From the NCBI RefSeq assembly GCF_040954835.1, contig NC_090705.1:11416001-11480000 (forward strand): a stretch of DNA of 64,000 nt. The letters are read 5' to 3'. This document shows positions 42,761 through 55,850 of the stretch, piece by piece. The notes under the pieces were generated by a model. The model had not been told where the DNA came from. It saw nothing but the letters and a program-made list of their open reading frames with translations, and did not search any database. The translations under genes and the position numbers were made by a program. Source of the DNA: Lepisosteus oculatus (taxonomy: Eukaryota; Chordata; Actinopteri; Semionotiformes; Lepisosteidae). Position 1 is the first letter of the stretch. Each line of letters begins with the position of its first letter.

Positions 42761-45700
42761 TTTTATAGATATTCTTTTGAGTTAAAAAAATAATATTATG
42801 GCAAGAACACGGACGTGACTGGCTTGAAGTGTATAGAGAACCACAGTTAAGTTACAAATGAATTTTCAAGAGATATCATCCTATGGACACCAGTACATTA
42901 TACTACAAATATACAAAAAATGAGAATATTGCAGTCCATTACCAAAGGAATTTAAAAAATACATATTCTTTTTAATAATGTTAATTTTTTTAAAAAAGTT
43001 TTAAAATAAAAATACAGTGTATTCTAATTTTTACCTTTAGTGTAATAAACATTTGAATCAGGAGTTCGGTATATCTTGGTCTTTTAAACTGCTTCTAAAT
43101 GTTTAAAGTCAATTTTTCACATAGTTTTAGGTACAGTAATTTATACAATCAAATGGAACAATAACACTATCATCCTACATGACATTTCTGGAATCTCAAA
43201 AGAAGTGAATTTATGACATATATATATTTTCTGTAGCAAGAATATCATTTTGAACAACTAAAAAGTATGTCTGTCATGCTTGAATCTTGGAATTGAAATG
43301 TCCTCAATAGCACTGATCAAAGGAATCACATATTCCTACCTTCAATTCAGTTTATTAGGAAAACCTTAGATTCTGAATTATTGTATGTGCCATCTACTTC
43401 TCAGCTTAATCCCCGGGAGAATATAAATACTCCTTTGACTGTTAAAAGGTTTGGATGCATTCTGAGAAGCCATGCTCAAAAATGCTGTCCACTTAAATTT
43501 GTATCTGAGAAAGAGAAACAAGTCCAGTGGTGAGCATAACTGCAGCAGCTCCCATGAGCTGCCATTCAGAAGCCCTGTTGACATGGCAACCAGGAGCATC
43601 ATCTTTGGAAGGGGAACATGTGACATTGTCAAGCTAATACAAAGTTAAGAAAACAGAGTATATTCCCAAAACACTCCTCAGTGTGTATGTGTGTTTGCAT
43701 ATTCCCTATCCAATTCAAGTTTATGTTAAATATGTATTTGCACAGTGGTTATATACTTTATAATCCTAATTTAATAAATTAATACGAATAAACAAGAACA
43801 AATCCGATACAGTCGTAATTATTTAGTTCTTGCCAGGAATATTAACATTTCCTGTCAGAGTAGGAAAGGACATGTTTTTGTTTCAGTTCAACTGCATTAT
43901 GCAAGTCATATTGGCTTCATTCACAGGTTAATCATTCAACAGTGTTGTTTACTCAGTTTGGGATAGTGGTGCCTTTCATAGTTTGCTAACTCTGACACAC
44001 ATAAGAGGTGAGTGAAAAAATACAAGGCTGAGCTGGAAATCCAATAACTGCTGCATGTCTATTTCCAGGAGATTTCTATTTTTATTTATTTGATTAACAA
44101 GTAGACATATCATCTTAGGATACTTACAAAGTTTTGTGTTTATTGTGTAATGCTTGTTTTCAGAAAAATAAATTCTACAGGTACAGGCAGTCACATGTTC
44201 TAGTACCAGATGACAATGTATCTTTTTTTCAATATTGGATTGATTCAAACTACACTTTTTGAACCCGAAAAAGAGAGTTGTGAAAACATTAGGTCGTTAA
44301 GTTTGTCAGAGCATCACCAAAAAATCTCACTTCCTGTTAATAAAAGAAATTTTAGAAATATTTGGCCAATATGGCTGTTTTAGTTATAGTAGGTAATTGA
44401 TCTACTGTAAGTATCTCAATCAGATGTTTACTCAAAGATGTCAGGGTGCTGGCTTCAACAACATGACTTGAAAAATAAACTCATCTATCACAGTTGATTC
44501 TGAAGGTGTCCACTGGATTAGTTTTGTCAATACTTTCAATGATTTCGCATTCTCGATTCTGGCCCCCAAATTCTCTGTGTAAGGCTAAAAAAACATAGAC
44601 TTTTTTAGCCTAACAGCACAGGCTATTCTTTTAAGCCCTGGAATGTACTGTACCTTTGTGGTCTTCTTCGAACATATTCCAAAGCAGCAGCATCTTTTTT
44701 AAGATGTGGTGAACAAAGATATTCCTAGTACATTGTGAAAGTTTTACAACACAGCAATTGCTTTAAATCTGACACTTGTAACTGTGTCTTGTATCGTTCT
44801 GTTTACGTTTTTAATGCTTCCTTCTATTGCCTAGAGATGGAAAATGATGTATCAACACCAGCCTTTTTCACAGGCAGCTTTTTCAAGTGCAGCGATTACC
44901 GTACAGTGATTTTAGGTTTATGCTGTAGTTAATGTTTTTACCACCTGCTTATCAATCTTGAGGCGTTTAACCAGTACTGAATTTTACTGACTTTTTGTTT
45001 TTTTAAACGAGAAGTAAATGACTCATTATAGAACAGGTTTGATCTTTTTAGTAATTTTTGCTTTTGCTAAGAAATTGCATCTCAGTAATGGTGAAATCAT
45101 ACTAAACTGCTTTCTCGGAGTAGTTTAATTGAATGTGTTGTAGAGCCCTGTGGAGATGTTAATAATTAGCTGCAATATGAAGGCAAAAGCAGCTTCTGTT
45201 TAGACAAGAAATCACAAAGTGCACTGAAGTGTACATTTTGATTAGCTACTGCATAATTTAAAGATAGAGTGGAATAGGTAATTTGCAATTTGCTATGCAC
45301 ATTCATTGAGCCATAAACCAGTAAAAGTGCTGCCTTTCTGTCAATATGGATCTATAGCAAAATAAGACAGAAGTGGGTGGAGAACAGATTTGGGGAAATA
45401 GGAGCTAACAACAAATGACAAAGTGTTTTTTATCTATAGACCCTCAATAAACATTGAAGCTTCTGTACTCCATGATGAGGAAGTAAAGAAAAACTATAAT
45501 TCATTTAAAAATATTTTAATTCTAAAGTGCATTAAATACTTTCTAAAGGAAAAGGAAATCCGACATACAGTTTACAGTATTGAGTTATGAAACATTAAAT
45601 ATAAAAAATAAAGCAGGATTTAAATGGAAATAATTCCACTGTATGTGTTTTCATAAAAAAATATGATGCAGGTGAACTAAAAAGTGTTAGGAGTAAATGG

Positions 45701-46379
45701 TCTGTTTGGAAAGTAAGTGCTGTAGGATTAAATTAATCAGATGAGTTTTGTCAGTGCAAACTTTAACTCATTGTAGTGTTAAAAGGATGGACAGCTTGTT
45801 ACTCTTGGAACAGGATGGGTACAATATCCAGATCCTGTTTTGAGTATTCAAGGAATATTATTTCATGTTCTATGCCCTTTTATATGAAGAGATTAAATCT
45901 TCTTAATAGAAAAAAGTAGGGATTAATTTGGTGAAAATTGGTATAAGTGTCATATTTCATCCTTGTATAATTGTTGCTATGGTGCTGCATTATTACTGCT
46001 AGTGTGGATCCACCTGAGGTATTGTTTAGGTCTTATAGTTAATAAACCATGAAGAAGGGAAAAGGCTAGTGGATCTCATGAAGTAGCAAACCCAGGACCA
46101 TGCCTGATGTCTATGGTTCAGCAACAAGAATTCTCCATAGAAAGCAGCAAGTTTCTTATATTGTCAATGCATTTATTTTCTTTAAATGATACAATTCAGC
46201 ACAATATCAAATGTTGTTTTAAAATCTAGAAAGCAATGGTTTACAATTAAGAAAAATCTAAGGAGAAAGAAAGCACATTGTAGAATAATTAAAAAAGAGC
46301 AGCATCAGGATAAAGAAAATAAATATAATGAGTGACACAGATCAAAAATGTTGTATGTAAGGCCAAAAAAGAAAAGACT
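42761..46379. other. Intergenic upstream of mal2; no gene seen
   Basis: No coding exon is supported. The segment 45,000-45,260 is rich in TGACTCA-, TTAATAATTA- and ATTTGC-like motifs without repeat similarity. An old repeat occupies 44,430-44,990. Confidence 0.4.
44430..44990 (+). repeat. Old interspersed repeat, interior part
   Basis: Phrases in consensus order ('gtgctggcttcaacaacatg', 'gtcaatactttcaatgattt', 'aagatgtggtgaacaaagat', 'gtacattgtgaaagttttac', 'tgcttccttctattgcctag') match the family at 31,310. It is heavily diverged. Confidence 0.45.
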
Positions 46380-47070
46380 ACTGTACAGTAAGTGGTGCTT
46401 AACAGAAACTAATAATTTTTTCAAAACTACAACAGCAAAAGTTTAGTAAAGGATGGTGTCTTGGAAACAATACTGGGAAATATTTATAAAATGAAAAGAA
46501 AATGGCTGATATAAAATGAATATTTCATTCAGGTGTTTAACAAGGAAGAAGTCAATGACATGCCTCAGTTTATGAAATGTGTAAACTAAATATTACTAGC
46601 ATAGAAGAGGCAGAAGTGTTGTAGGTACTAGAAACACTTAACTGGAAGTAAACGTTGCAGCCATGATGGTATTCTACCAGCTGAAACCTGAAGTATATAG
46701 ATTACTTACAAAACACTTTCAGCTGTCACTCAAGACAGGATAATCCCCACTTATTGGAAAAATTGCTATTAATATTACACTTATCCACAAAAAAGAGTGA
46801 CGAACCAAATCAAAAAGCCATTATAAACTGCTAAATCTTTCTTCTATTGCATATATGATTATGGAGATGATAAGTATAACTGGAGATAATGCGAACTGAA
46901 AAGTAAAAAGCTGTTTGTATGGTAGCCGGATACTAGGGAATTATCAGCATGGAGTTAAAAATGTAGGTTGCTTAGAGAATGTGTTAGAGATCTTTGAACA
47001 TGCTACAATACTATAGACACAAACAGAGCAGGAGATATTGTATATTTGATTTTAGAAGTCTTTCATGATT
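46380..47070 (+). mobile_element. CR1-like LINE reverse-transcriptase remnant
   Basis: Decayed codons still spell CR1-type RT blocks in order: a DGI.P..LK-like phrase near 46,665 (gatggtattctaccagctga), a 'IPTYWK' phrase near 46,745, a 'KKE' phrase near 46,790, a 'YQHGV' phrase near 46,945 and an 'FEHAT' phrase near 46,995. Many stops and frame shifts interrupt it. It is cut at its 3' side by the SINE at 47,071. Confidence 0.55.
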
Positions 47071-47365
47071 CATCCTTCCATCCATTTTCTAACCTCTTCA
47101 TCCAGTTGAGTATCGTGGGGGAGCCGGAGCCTATCTCAGCACAAACAAGTACACAATCACACCAGGGACAGTTTTCTAAGGAGCTAATTAACCCACCAGC
47201 ATGTTTTCGGACAGTGAGAGGAAACTGGAGCACATGGTGGAAACACAGTCAAACATGGGAGGAACACACAAACTCCATGAAAATAGCACCCCAGGTCCAG
47301 TATTGAACCCAGGGCCCCATTGCACAGGATCAATACTAGCCACTGTGTCACCACGACGTCCTACT
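47071..47365 (-). mobile_element. tRNA-derived SINE inserted in a CR1 remnant
   Basis: Read on - it has a head ('gacacagtggctagtattga'), a B-box-like 'gggttcaatac', the body ('ttccaccatgtgctccagtt', 'tccctggtgtgattgtgtac') and the tail 'gaaaatggatggaaggatg'. It is the same family as 23,741. Confidence 0.7.
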
Positions 47366-49140
47366 TTTTGTGATGTTCCAAGTTAGTGCGTGTATTTGTG
47401 TTGAGAACTGATTAATAAACTGATAGATAACTGAGTTTAGTGAAGGAGTGAAAGCTCGAATTGTGGTGAATCAATTCATGAAGTCTTAGGACCACTGTTC
47501 TACTTTATATACAGTACATTATACAGTTTCTTAGTTCTATTGTCATTAAACTTACCATAAGGTACCATACAAAGGATTATTAATATATTGTACACAAATT
47601 GCAAAGAAAGTCCACCAAAAGTAAAAAATCCCAGACTTGGCAAACATCTTGTAGATTACATTTATTATATGTCACACAGAATATTATGTTCAGGTGGCAA
47701 GAACTGTAAATATAAGATCATAAACATTAAACCTAAAGAAACTACCTGTGAAAAAGTATCATATATATTCTCATGTATACAGTGTTATATGTTATAACAT
47801 CAAATACAGTACATTATGTTCTTTTCTGGAAAAAAAAAGCTTTGGAAAGTGTCCTCTATTCAGACAATTAAATCCATGTGTCTTGAATAAAGGGTAATTT
47901 GTTTCAAAATAACTTTCAGTGGTTATCAAAATACAGGTCATGTAGACTTTAAATCTATACTTGGACTGGATGTCTGGTAGTATCTTCCTCTTGTCCCTGT
48001 ACCATCTTCTCTCTTGATATTTACTGGTGGTACCAGCATCAAGTGAAAATCAGGACTGCACAGCCCCCGACCACCTATTTCTGCCACCCCCTCAGAGCTC
48101 TACTGTATAAACTATAGGTTTATTTCCTGCAAGCTATCACTCTGCTTTCAAACTATTTTCTACCACTGCTTTTAAAGCCTGCTACTTTTTGTCAAATTCA
48201 TTGCTCTGCTGCATGGTCACTGTTTAAGCTTATTCTGAGATCTGCCTTTTAATAGAGTACAGTACACACTATTAAACCATGAATATACGTAATTTTCCAT
48301 TATATAATTATTTTTTAAGATGGAGCATAAGTCACATCAAACCATATTTAAATTATTATTATTAATTAAGTATTAATAATACTTGGGGACTACAACAGGA
48401 GCGATACTGGGGGTGATGGATGAGGGGGGTTTGTGTTCATGAGGTTCTGGGGTAAGGAATGGTTATTTTTATATTTATTTTTGTTTATGTTTTGTAAAAA
48501 TAAAAGTGAAAATTTGGGCATTGCTGTTTTTTTGGGAAGATTGCAAAAGCAGTCCTGTGTGTCTTGTTTATGTATTCTTAGTGTTTCTTTACTGTATTTC
48601 ACTTGTGAGCCCTAAGAAAACACTCACTAAACTATGTCTAGGGCATTACATTTTTTTAAACACTAAAATAAATAATAGGTTAACTATTAAATCAAGTCAA
48701 CAGTAATAACTACTGAGAAGTAAAGCTCTCCCTGAACCAAGCTAAATGTTTGGTACAGTGGTGATAACATTATGTTAAAACAAACATGAATTGAAAGCTT
48801 GAAGAAACGAATGCAAACTTTACCTTCACACTTTCACCATTATAGTGCAAATGGTTACCAACAAAGAAATAGGCCCTGCTTGATGTTTCATGTTAGGTAG
48901 TCATGGAATCCTTAGCGTGGTCCAAATTAAATTTTTCACAGTCTCAACATCCTTCATTGATTTCTTTGTTAATGAACTTAATATGTCTAAAATTAACAAG
49001 GTCATGCCTAGGCAAGTAATGCCCATTTCAGTATTGATTCAGAAAGTCTTGCATACCATTTTTTTAAGACTGTGACTGTATGAATTTTTCAAGTTTTAGG
49101 ATAGGTCAAAGATCAGCTTAAACTTGAAAAGCAGAACATT
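47366..49140. other. Intergenic; no gene seen
   Basis: AT-rich and without supported exons. Short ORFs around 48,400-48,700 overlap on opposite strands and show no protein-like pattern. Confidence 0.4.
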
Positions 49141-49141
49141 T

Positions 49142-49740
49142 TCAGACCCTGGTGACTGACAAGCAATACGTTCTATTTATGTTGTGATCTGAAATATACT
49201 GATTGAAAAAAGAGATGCAACACCTCCTCCTCCATACTCTGGCCCTCCCGTCTCCGTGGAACAGGATGAAGTGGACCTGATGCCACTGCTGACGAGTCCA
49301 TCGCAGCCTCTGTCTGGACCAAGCCATTCAGGTGTGACGTCTAGGAGGGGTGAGCAAAGGGCCACTGACAGGTCCCCTTGCTCTAAGGCCAGCAGCATGC
49401 AGCCTCAATGTCCTGTCACTGATGCGAGCATTGTGTCTGCCGGCAGTTTCAGGAGCAGATCTCTCAGATGGACCAGTCTGATGTGTCGGTTCAGCTGTGG
49501 TCCAAGGGCGACCAGATCTTGGATGGTCATCTGTCCTGCCGGTCTGCTGAAACTTTGTCTGCAGCTTGCCAATGGGCCTCTCCCTTGCTTCTTGTGACAT
49601 TCGAGGTATTATGGAATGCACAGAAAACTGACTAAGTGAGGCCTTTTTCTTGCAAAGACCTAAGCTTTGAATCAAAGCCTTTTTAACGGTGACCTGATCA
49701 GGCATTGCTCCACCTGGACCTCGTTGGATAAAAGTGCACC
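49142..49740 (-). mobile_element. Tc1-like transposase pseudogene
   Basis: On the - strand the translation carries the Tc1 DNA-binding region: FQQTGRTDDHPRSGRPWTT, then PETAGRHNARISDRTLRLHA and GLRARGPVSGPLLTPPRR. After a stop and frame shift follow WTRQQWHQVHFILF (which should contain the catalytic SDES block but does not) and GRARVWRRR. The 3' catalytic part is missing and no terminal inverted repeats are visible, so it is a dead, truncated copy. Confidence 0.85.
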
Positions 49741-52700
49741 TAACGAGCTTTCATGTGATTGGCAAGTTGCAATGCCTCACTGCCAAAGCTGTATTGCTGG
49801 TCAGAGGGCTTAAAACAAATCGACAGCTTTTTGTGAAAGTACAGTACATAAGCTACAGTATTCTCATTCCAGAAAATGTTATGTTTCTTTTTTCCATCAG
49901 TATATATATGAATATTTTATAGGGGATAAACTGAGACTATCAAAATTATTTTACTTAAGTACTTCACCAAATCAAATCAAAAGTATTTTACAAAGCCAAA
50001 GAATTTTACATTGCAGAGCAGAGAGGGAATTGAATACAAACCTATTTGTAACATCCAAAATTGACAAATGAGTGCAGCATACCTTTGAAAACTATGTCAC
50101 AATAGATCTCATTATGATATTGTGCCAGGATGTTAGATGGCTTCTTAGATTAGTTGTCCCTAATCTAGACTTGAACATTTATTGTTGCGGTTTTCTTTGA
50201 GCCAAACAAGTGAGAAGGCAGTTAGCGAAAGAGGATACTCACACAGATGTCTTAATATTCCTTCTTAAGAACATCATAAACCTTCAGACATTGTTTGAAA
50301 TGGAAAAGTATATATTAAAAATATTGATACTTTCAAGATAGGATTTTCAACTCATACTGTACAGTACATTGATTCCGGTACTTATGTAGCCATTGGTGCT
50401 GAGCTACTGTAAGCGCAATCATGAAATGACATGCCCCTAGTAGCAGAGATGTAGTTTTGCCAGTAGAAAACTCCAAAACCTAAATACTGAAAATGAATCT
50501 ATTTCTATTACTCTGATAACCATTAGCGTTACAGCACTTTTCTACACAGGACCTATGTTTGTCTGGGCAGAGAGGTAAGCAGTTGTGTGTGTGGTATAAT
50601 CATATTGTTTCTTTCAAGATAAACAAATAACCTCTGACTTTGTTCACCAGATGTTCAATAGCACTAGACGCTGAACAATACCGTTTATGTTGAAATTAGA
50701 TATTGAAGTTAAATTCTGGTTCTTTTCCTATCTTTGTCTGGAATTTTGTAACTCAGGTCTCTGGAGTGGTTTGTCCACACTGAAGTTGAGATTCCAACAG
50801 ACTGGAGCCTGTCTTTTTTTCCAGAGGAACGCTCATTGCACCAGAAAGGACAAGGAAGCAAAACAATCAAAACCAGCAGAAATCACTTTAATCTCTTAAA
50901 ATAACATACATGAAAGGCAGGGAGTGAAAAGTTCTACGGAAGCATCACTGATGAGTAAATGTCTGTGTTTGAACTGTGGCAAAGATAAAGAGTTAGAGCC
51001 AAGTGGGGAACAGGCAACTGAACTGCGCTAAAACTCTTTCTCCAGCTGTTCTCTTAAACTGACAAAAATTAATTACCACTCCACCGTTTCAATCAGGCTT
51101 TAGGTGTTCTGCGTCTGTCTAATATGTGGTTAGACTGCTTAGCGTTCTTCCAAAGCCAGTTCACATTCCAGTGGCCAGATTCACTGTAATTGTCTTTAAT
51201 ATTTTGATTGCTTTGCTTTCCTTTGAAAGCTTTTCTGGTTGTTACCTTTCCCATGACTTTAACTCTTTGAATATGTTCCTTCTGTATGCAATCCCCCAGG
51301 AGTCTGAGGCATTATCCTGCGCCTTTTTTTAAAGACAGGTTTACCAAAATCTTCTTGCATGTTTAATGAAGAAAATTTTAAAGAAGTCGGTGATGAAAGA
51401 AATAGTGGCAATGACATCTCTATTATTTGCTCAGTTATTATTGATGGTCCTGTTGAATTTGACGCAGTAAGGTGATGTTATCTAACTAAATGTTCTAAAA
51501 AATGGTCACGTTTGTTTTGGAAAGGAAAACCCTTTGCTGACATTGCTTATCTGGCTTCCAATACTCAATTGTTCTGGGAACTTCACCAAGATTTTCTAAT
51601 AAATCTGAACAAATCTGTACTATTGAGAGAAATTAGTGGTTATCAGGATAAATGATTAGCTTCTCTTAATTAAAGGCAATTACAATAATGTGTAATTCAT
51701 TAATGCAGCTGTGCCATTCTGTTAAATATCAGTTTCACTACAGTACCAAAGACACTCAGTACACATACTGTATAATTGTTAGACCCCTTTTTTTAGTTTT
51801 TTTATTTGCCTTACAAACTGGCAATGGATATTGTATCTAAAATAGTATAGACAAATGTTATAGAATTATAGCTTTATTAAAGTAAAAAAAAAACTGATAA
51901 AAAATAAAGGTTTTTATCCTTTAATATGTTTGTGTTGTATTGAAGACTTACCCTTGTGATTATTATTCTTGTTAGTAAGTAATCTCATCACTTAAATGTT
52001 TAAAAATATCATTATACTATAAATAAATACTATTAACAAATATTATACTAATACAGAGTAAGGTACAACTCGCGATGCTTATACCCATGCCCAGTTAATG
52101 GGTTAGGAGTCACAATCAACAAGGAGAGATGGAGAACTATGGAGAACCAGCTATTCAAGAGCATTCTGTGGAAAGATTGTGAGAGATTGGAACAAACTAC
52201 CCAAAGAGTGAGTATCTTTTGAGTGTCCAAAAGGGACTTTACAGAACCTGACAATATAAAAAGAAACATAAAAACAAACAATGCATATAAACGTGAGCAA
52301 GAGAACCACAGGAGCAACACAGTCATGATGCCAAAGCTGGCACTATCACCTCTTTTAATAAACAGTCTGATAAGATCCATAGGATCAGTTACTTAATAAA
52401 CCTCACATGAGCTAGATGTAACAAATCAGCTTATCTGCAAACTTTTCTTGGTTCTTACGAAACGCAGACACAATGACACAAAGACAGACACAACTGCAGC
52501 ATGACAATGACAAATTACATGTTAATCCTCTGCTACATCCTCCTTACAATATGGGTGTTTCTATTTTTACTTCTTTGGAATCCTTAAAAATAACCTTTGC
52601 GGTCAAAATTGTACCATTCTAGGAACCAGCAGATGATGCAATTATAGCAACTAACACAGCATCCAAAAACGTCTTTTAGAAAGGTAGAACTTGAGAAGCC

Positions 52701-52925
52701 CTGGAAAACAGTACATACTGTACATTATGCTGAAAAACAGAGGGACTATGTAGAGAAGTTATTAATTTTATCAAATGTTTGATGAATTATATTTGCCAAT
52801 GGATATCTAATATTGATATTGACAAGTGGTATACTATCTCACTTGTTGGTCTGGCAACATCAGTGCCGTTAATTGTAATAGGCTGGGAAAATTAGTGAAA
52901 AGTAGCAAAATCAAATCAGCTTTAT
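49741..52925. other. Intergenic; no gene seen
   Basis: No coding exon is supported. The segment 51,640-51,725 is dense in homeobox-type sites (TTAATTAA, CAATTAC, TAATTCATTAATG). At 52,050-52,350 a possible old LINE piece ('gattgtgagagattggaaca...') is too diverged to classify. Confidence 0.35.
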
Positions 52926-52929
52926 AAAC

Positions 52930-53215
52930 AGAGGGTTGTAAAGAAGGCCAAGAATATTACGGAGTGTGTGTCTCATCCCCTCTGTTGTGAATTTACACTC
53001 CTCCCATCTGGCCTCTGTGTTGCCAGGTGTAAAAGTAACAGACTGAACAACTCTAAAATCTCACTCTCAAACAATGTAAATTCTCTCATCACCTGTCACA
53101 GTACTGTACTGTCTTCTCTGTTGATAATGTTTCTGTCTTTGTTGTGTTGGACTGTGCTGTAAAACATGGGTGTTTTTTCCCCCAAGGGATAATAAAGCTT
53201 GAATTGAATTACACT
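52930..53215 (+). mobile_element. 3' end of an L2/Rex1-like LINE
   Basis: The translation ITECVSHPLCCEFTLLPSG matches the C-terminal 'SHPLH..FELLPSGRR' block of fish L2/Rex-type LINE ORF2, followed by 'CKSNRLNNS'. The copy ends in 'ccccaagggataataaagct' plus a short (TGAAT)n-like tail, the typical LINE 3' end. Confidence 0.7.
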
Positions 53216-53849
53216 TTTAATTAGGGATATATTTTATGTGTAATACTGTATATAGTTGAAATGGGTAATATTTTACCATCTGTTTTTCAAAATTATGTCA
53301 TTGTCTCTTCATGTTTTTATGTATATTCTAAGCTGTCATTATTCATTTTCTGATTGTGTAGTATGACTCTTGCAGTCTTTGTTATATTTATTCAACACTA
53401 TTTGTAAAATAGAATATACCATATGATGTCTTGAGATGGGGATTTTGCTGTGTATGTCTGTCTTTGTAGTTTTCTGGTTGTGTTGTATGCAGGGGCTAAC
53501 GATGTATATTATATTTTTAGCGAACTCTGGTGCATTTTAAGAGCTGAGCACTGTCCGTGTTTAATAAACTCAACTAAATCAGAAATTAAAGTCTCCTTGC
53601 ATGAACTTTTTTAGGGTGTTATTAGTAATCATCACCACAAGAGGGAGTCATGCACCAAAAATGTCTTCAAAACGTAATGTACAAGGTGTTATATAATTAA
53701 AGTACTTTCCTAATTTAAAAATTATTTTTACTACATGTACATATGTACATGTACATATGAAATAAAACTTCTGTTTAGTTCATTTGTGAAACTATGCTAA
53801 AGCAATTTGCAATTTTTAGCAATCTGTGCTAAAGCAATTTGTTTTAATA

Positions 53850-55850
53850 TCTGTAAGTACAGGAGGAGCTGAAGCGAGCATAGAAAGAGCTGAAGGTGAG
53901 AGTTAGGGAGAGCAAGGTGGCTTATGGGAGGAAAATGGAGGACAGGCTGAGGGAGAGCAATGTGAGAGAAGTGTGGAATGGCATGAGGAAGATCTCCGGA
54001 TACAAGTTGTCCGGCGGCCAACAGAGCGAGGGAGGCCTGGAGAGGGCCAATGAGCTGAATCTGGGTCCACTGTCCATTCACCTCACAGCCCTTCACCCCA
54101 GACACCCTCTTCATGTCCTCAGTCACCCCATCATGTGATCCCTCCTACTCCTACTCCATCTTCCCCTGCCCTCCTCGGCCTATCCATCACAGCTGACCAG
54201 GTCAGAAGGGAGTTGAGGAGACTCCATGCAGGGAAGGCAGCGGGTCCTGATGGTGTCAGCTCCAGGGTGCTAAAGATCGGTGCGGACCAACTGGGTTCAG
54301 TGCTACAGTACATCTTCAACCTCAGCCTGAGATTAGAAAAGGTTCCGATGCGCTGGAAGACATCTTGCCTGGTGCCAGTACCCAAAAAGGGGCACCCTAA
54401 AGTCTTGAATGACTACAGACCAGTGGCACTTACATCACACCTAATGAAAACTCTGGAAAGGCTTGTACTGGACCACCTCAGAACCCTGGTAAGTACAGCA
54501 CTGGACCCCCTGCAGTTCTCCTACCAGTCACACTTGGGAGTGGAGGATGCAGTCATCTGTCTGCTACACAGAGCTAACTCTCACCTGGAGAAGATGGGGA
54601 GCATTGTGAGAGATATGTTCTTTGACTTCTCCAGTGCCTTTAACACCATCCATCCACCTTAACTGAGAGATAAGCTAAGGGTGGCGCAGGTGGACACTCC
54701 CCTGCTGTCCTGGATTATAGACTATCTGACCTGCAGGCCACAGTATGTACGGCTACAGAGCTGTGTGTCCGAACAGATTGTTAGCAGTACTGGGGCTCCA
54801 CAGGGGACTGTCCTTGCTCCATTCCTGTTCACCTATTACACCTCTGACTTCAGGTACAACTCTGAGACATGTCATCTGCAGATGTTTTCAGATGACTCTG
54901 CAATTGTGGGGTGTATTAGAGAGGGGAAGGAGGAGGAATATAGGAGATTGATTACCAACTTTGTGGAGTGGTGTCATCTTAACCATCTCCAGCTTAACAC
55001 CAGCAAGACCAAAGAAATGATCTTCGACTTTAGAAGGAATAAGTCTCCGCTGAACCCTGTTTCCATCCAGGGTGAGGACATAGAGGGCGTACATTCCTAC
55101 GAGGCACTTAGGGGTACACCTGGATGATAAGCTGGAGTGGTCTGATAACACTGACGCCCTGTACAAGAAAGGTCAGAGCCAACTCTATTTTGTTTTTTAT
55201 TTTCTTAGGAGACTCAGGTCCTTTGGTGTGTGTGGAACACTGCTACACATTTTTTATGAATCAGTGGTGGTGGCGGCCATCTTCTACACTGTTGTGTGCT
55301 GCATCATGACAAAAGATGCAAATAGGCTCAATAAACTTATCAAGAAGGCTGGCACTGTGTTGGTGATGAGCCTTGACCCCCTGGAGGTGGTGGCTGAGAG
55401 GAGAATGCTGACCAAGCTCACAGCCATCATGAACAACACCTCATGGGACTGTTACTGGGCAGCGGAGCACTTTTAGCAACAGACTGCTCCAGCTACGGTG
55501 TTCAAGGGAATGTTTCCGCAGGTCTTTCCTCCCGGCGGCTGTCAGGATGTATAACGCTGCCCTAGGCTAGGACTGTTAGCCCTTCATTTGCTCGTCTATG
55601 GACAGCATTTTTGCTCCATTGTACTTTTTGGACAATCAGTCTGTATAAACCTATGCACATTTTGCACATATTTTATTGTTTTACAGTGACTATGATCATC
55701 ACATTTTGCACACACCTATTTATTTTTATTTATTTTGTTGTCTTTTGTTTTATAACTATTCTGATGTCTGTTTTGCTTGTCTTGGGCTGGACGGCTGTAA
55801 CACATCAATTTCCCTACGGGATTAATAAAGTATTATCTATCTACATCCAT
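53850..55850 (+). mobile_element. 5'-truncated L2/Rex1-like LINE with nearly readable reverse transcriptase
   Basis: From about 53,850 the linker region (REVWNGMRKISGYK, ANELN) precedes an RT domain with AGKAAGPDGVSSRVLK, NDYRPVALTS, DFSSAFNTI, GAPQGTVLAPFLF and the catalytic FSDD. The frame is broken by one TAA at 54,660-54,662 just after FNTI, a frame shift near 55,100, and a small insertion near 55,185 (gttttttatttt). The C-terminus (SFLPAAVRMYNAAL) and a 3' end of 'gggattaataaagtattatc' plus ATCT repeats follow. The endonuclease domain is absent. It is of the Jockey-superfamily L2/Rex1 type and is inactive. Confidence 0.85.

Noticed and set aside
49142-49740. Active Tc1 transposon
   Set aside because: The frame is broken, the catalytic block is degenerate, and no terminal inverted repeats are visible.
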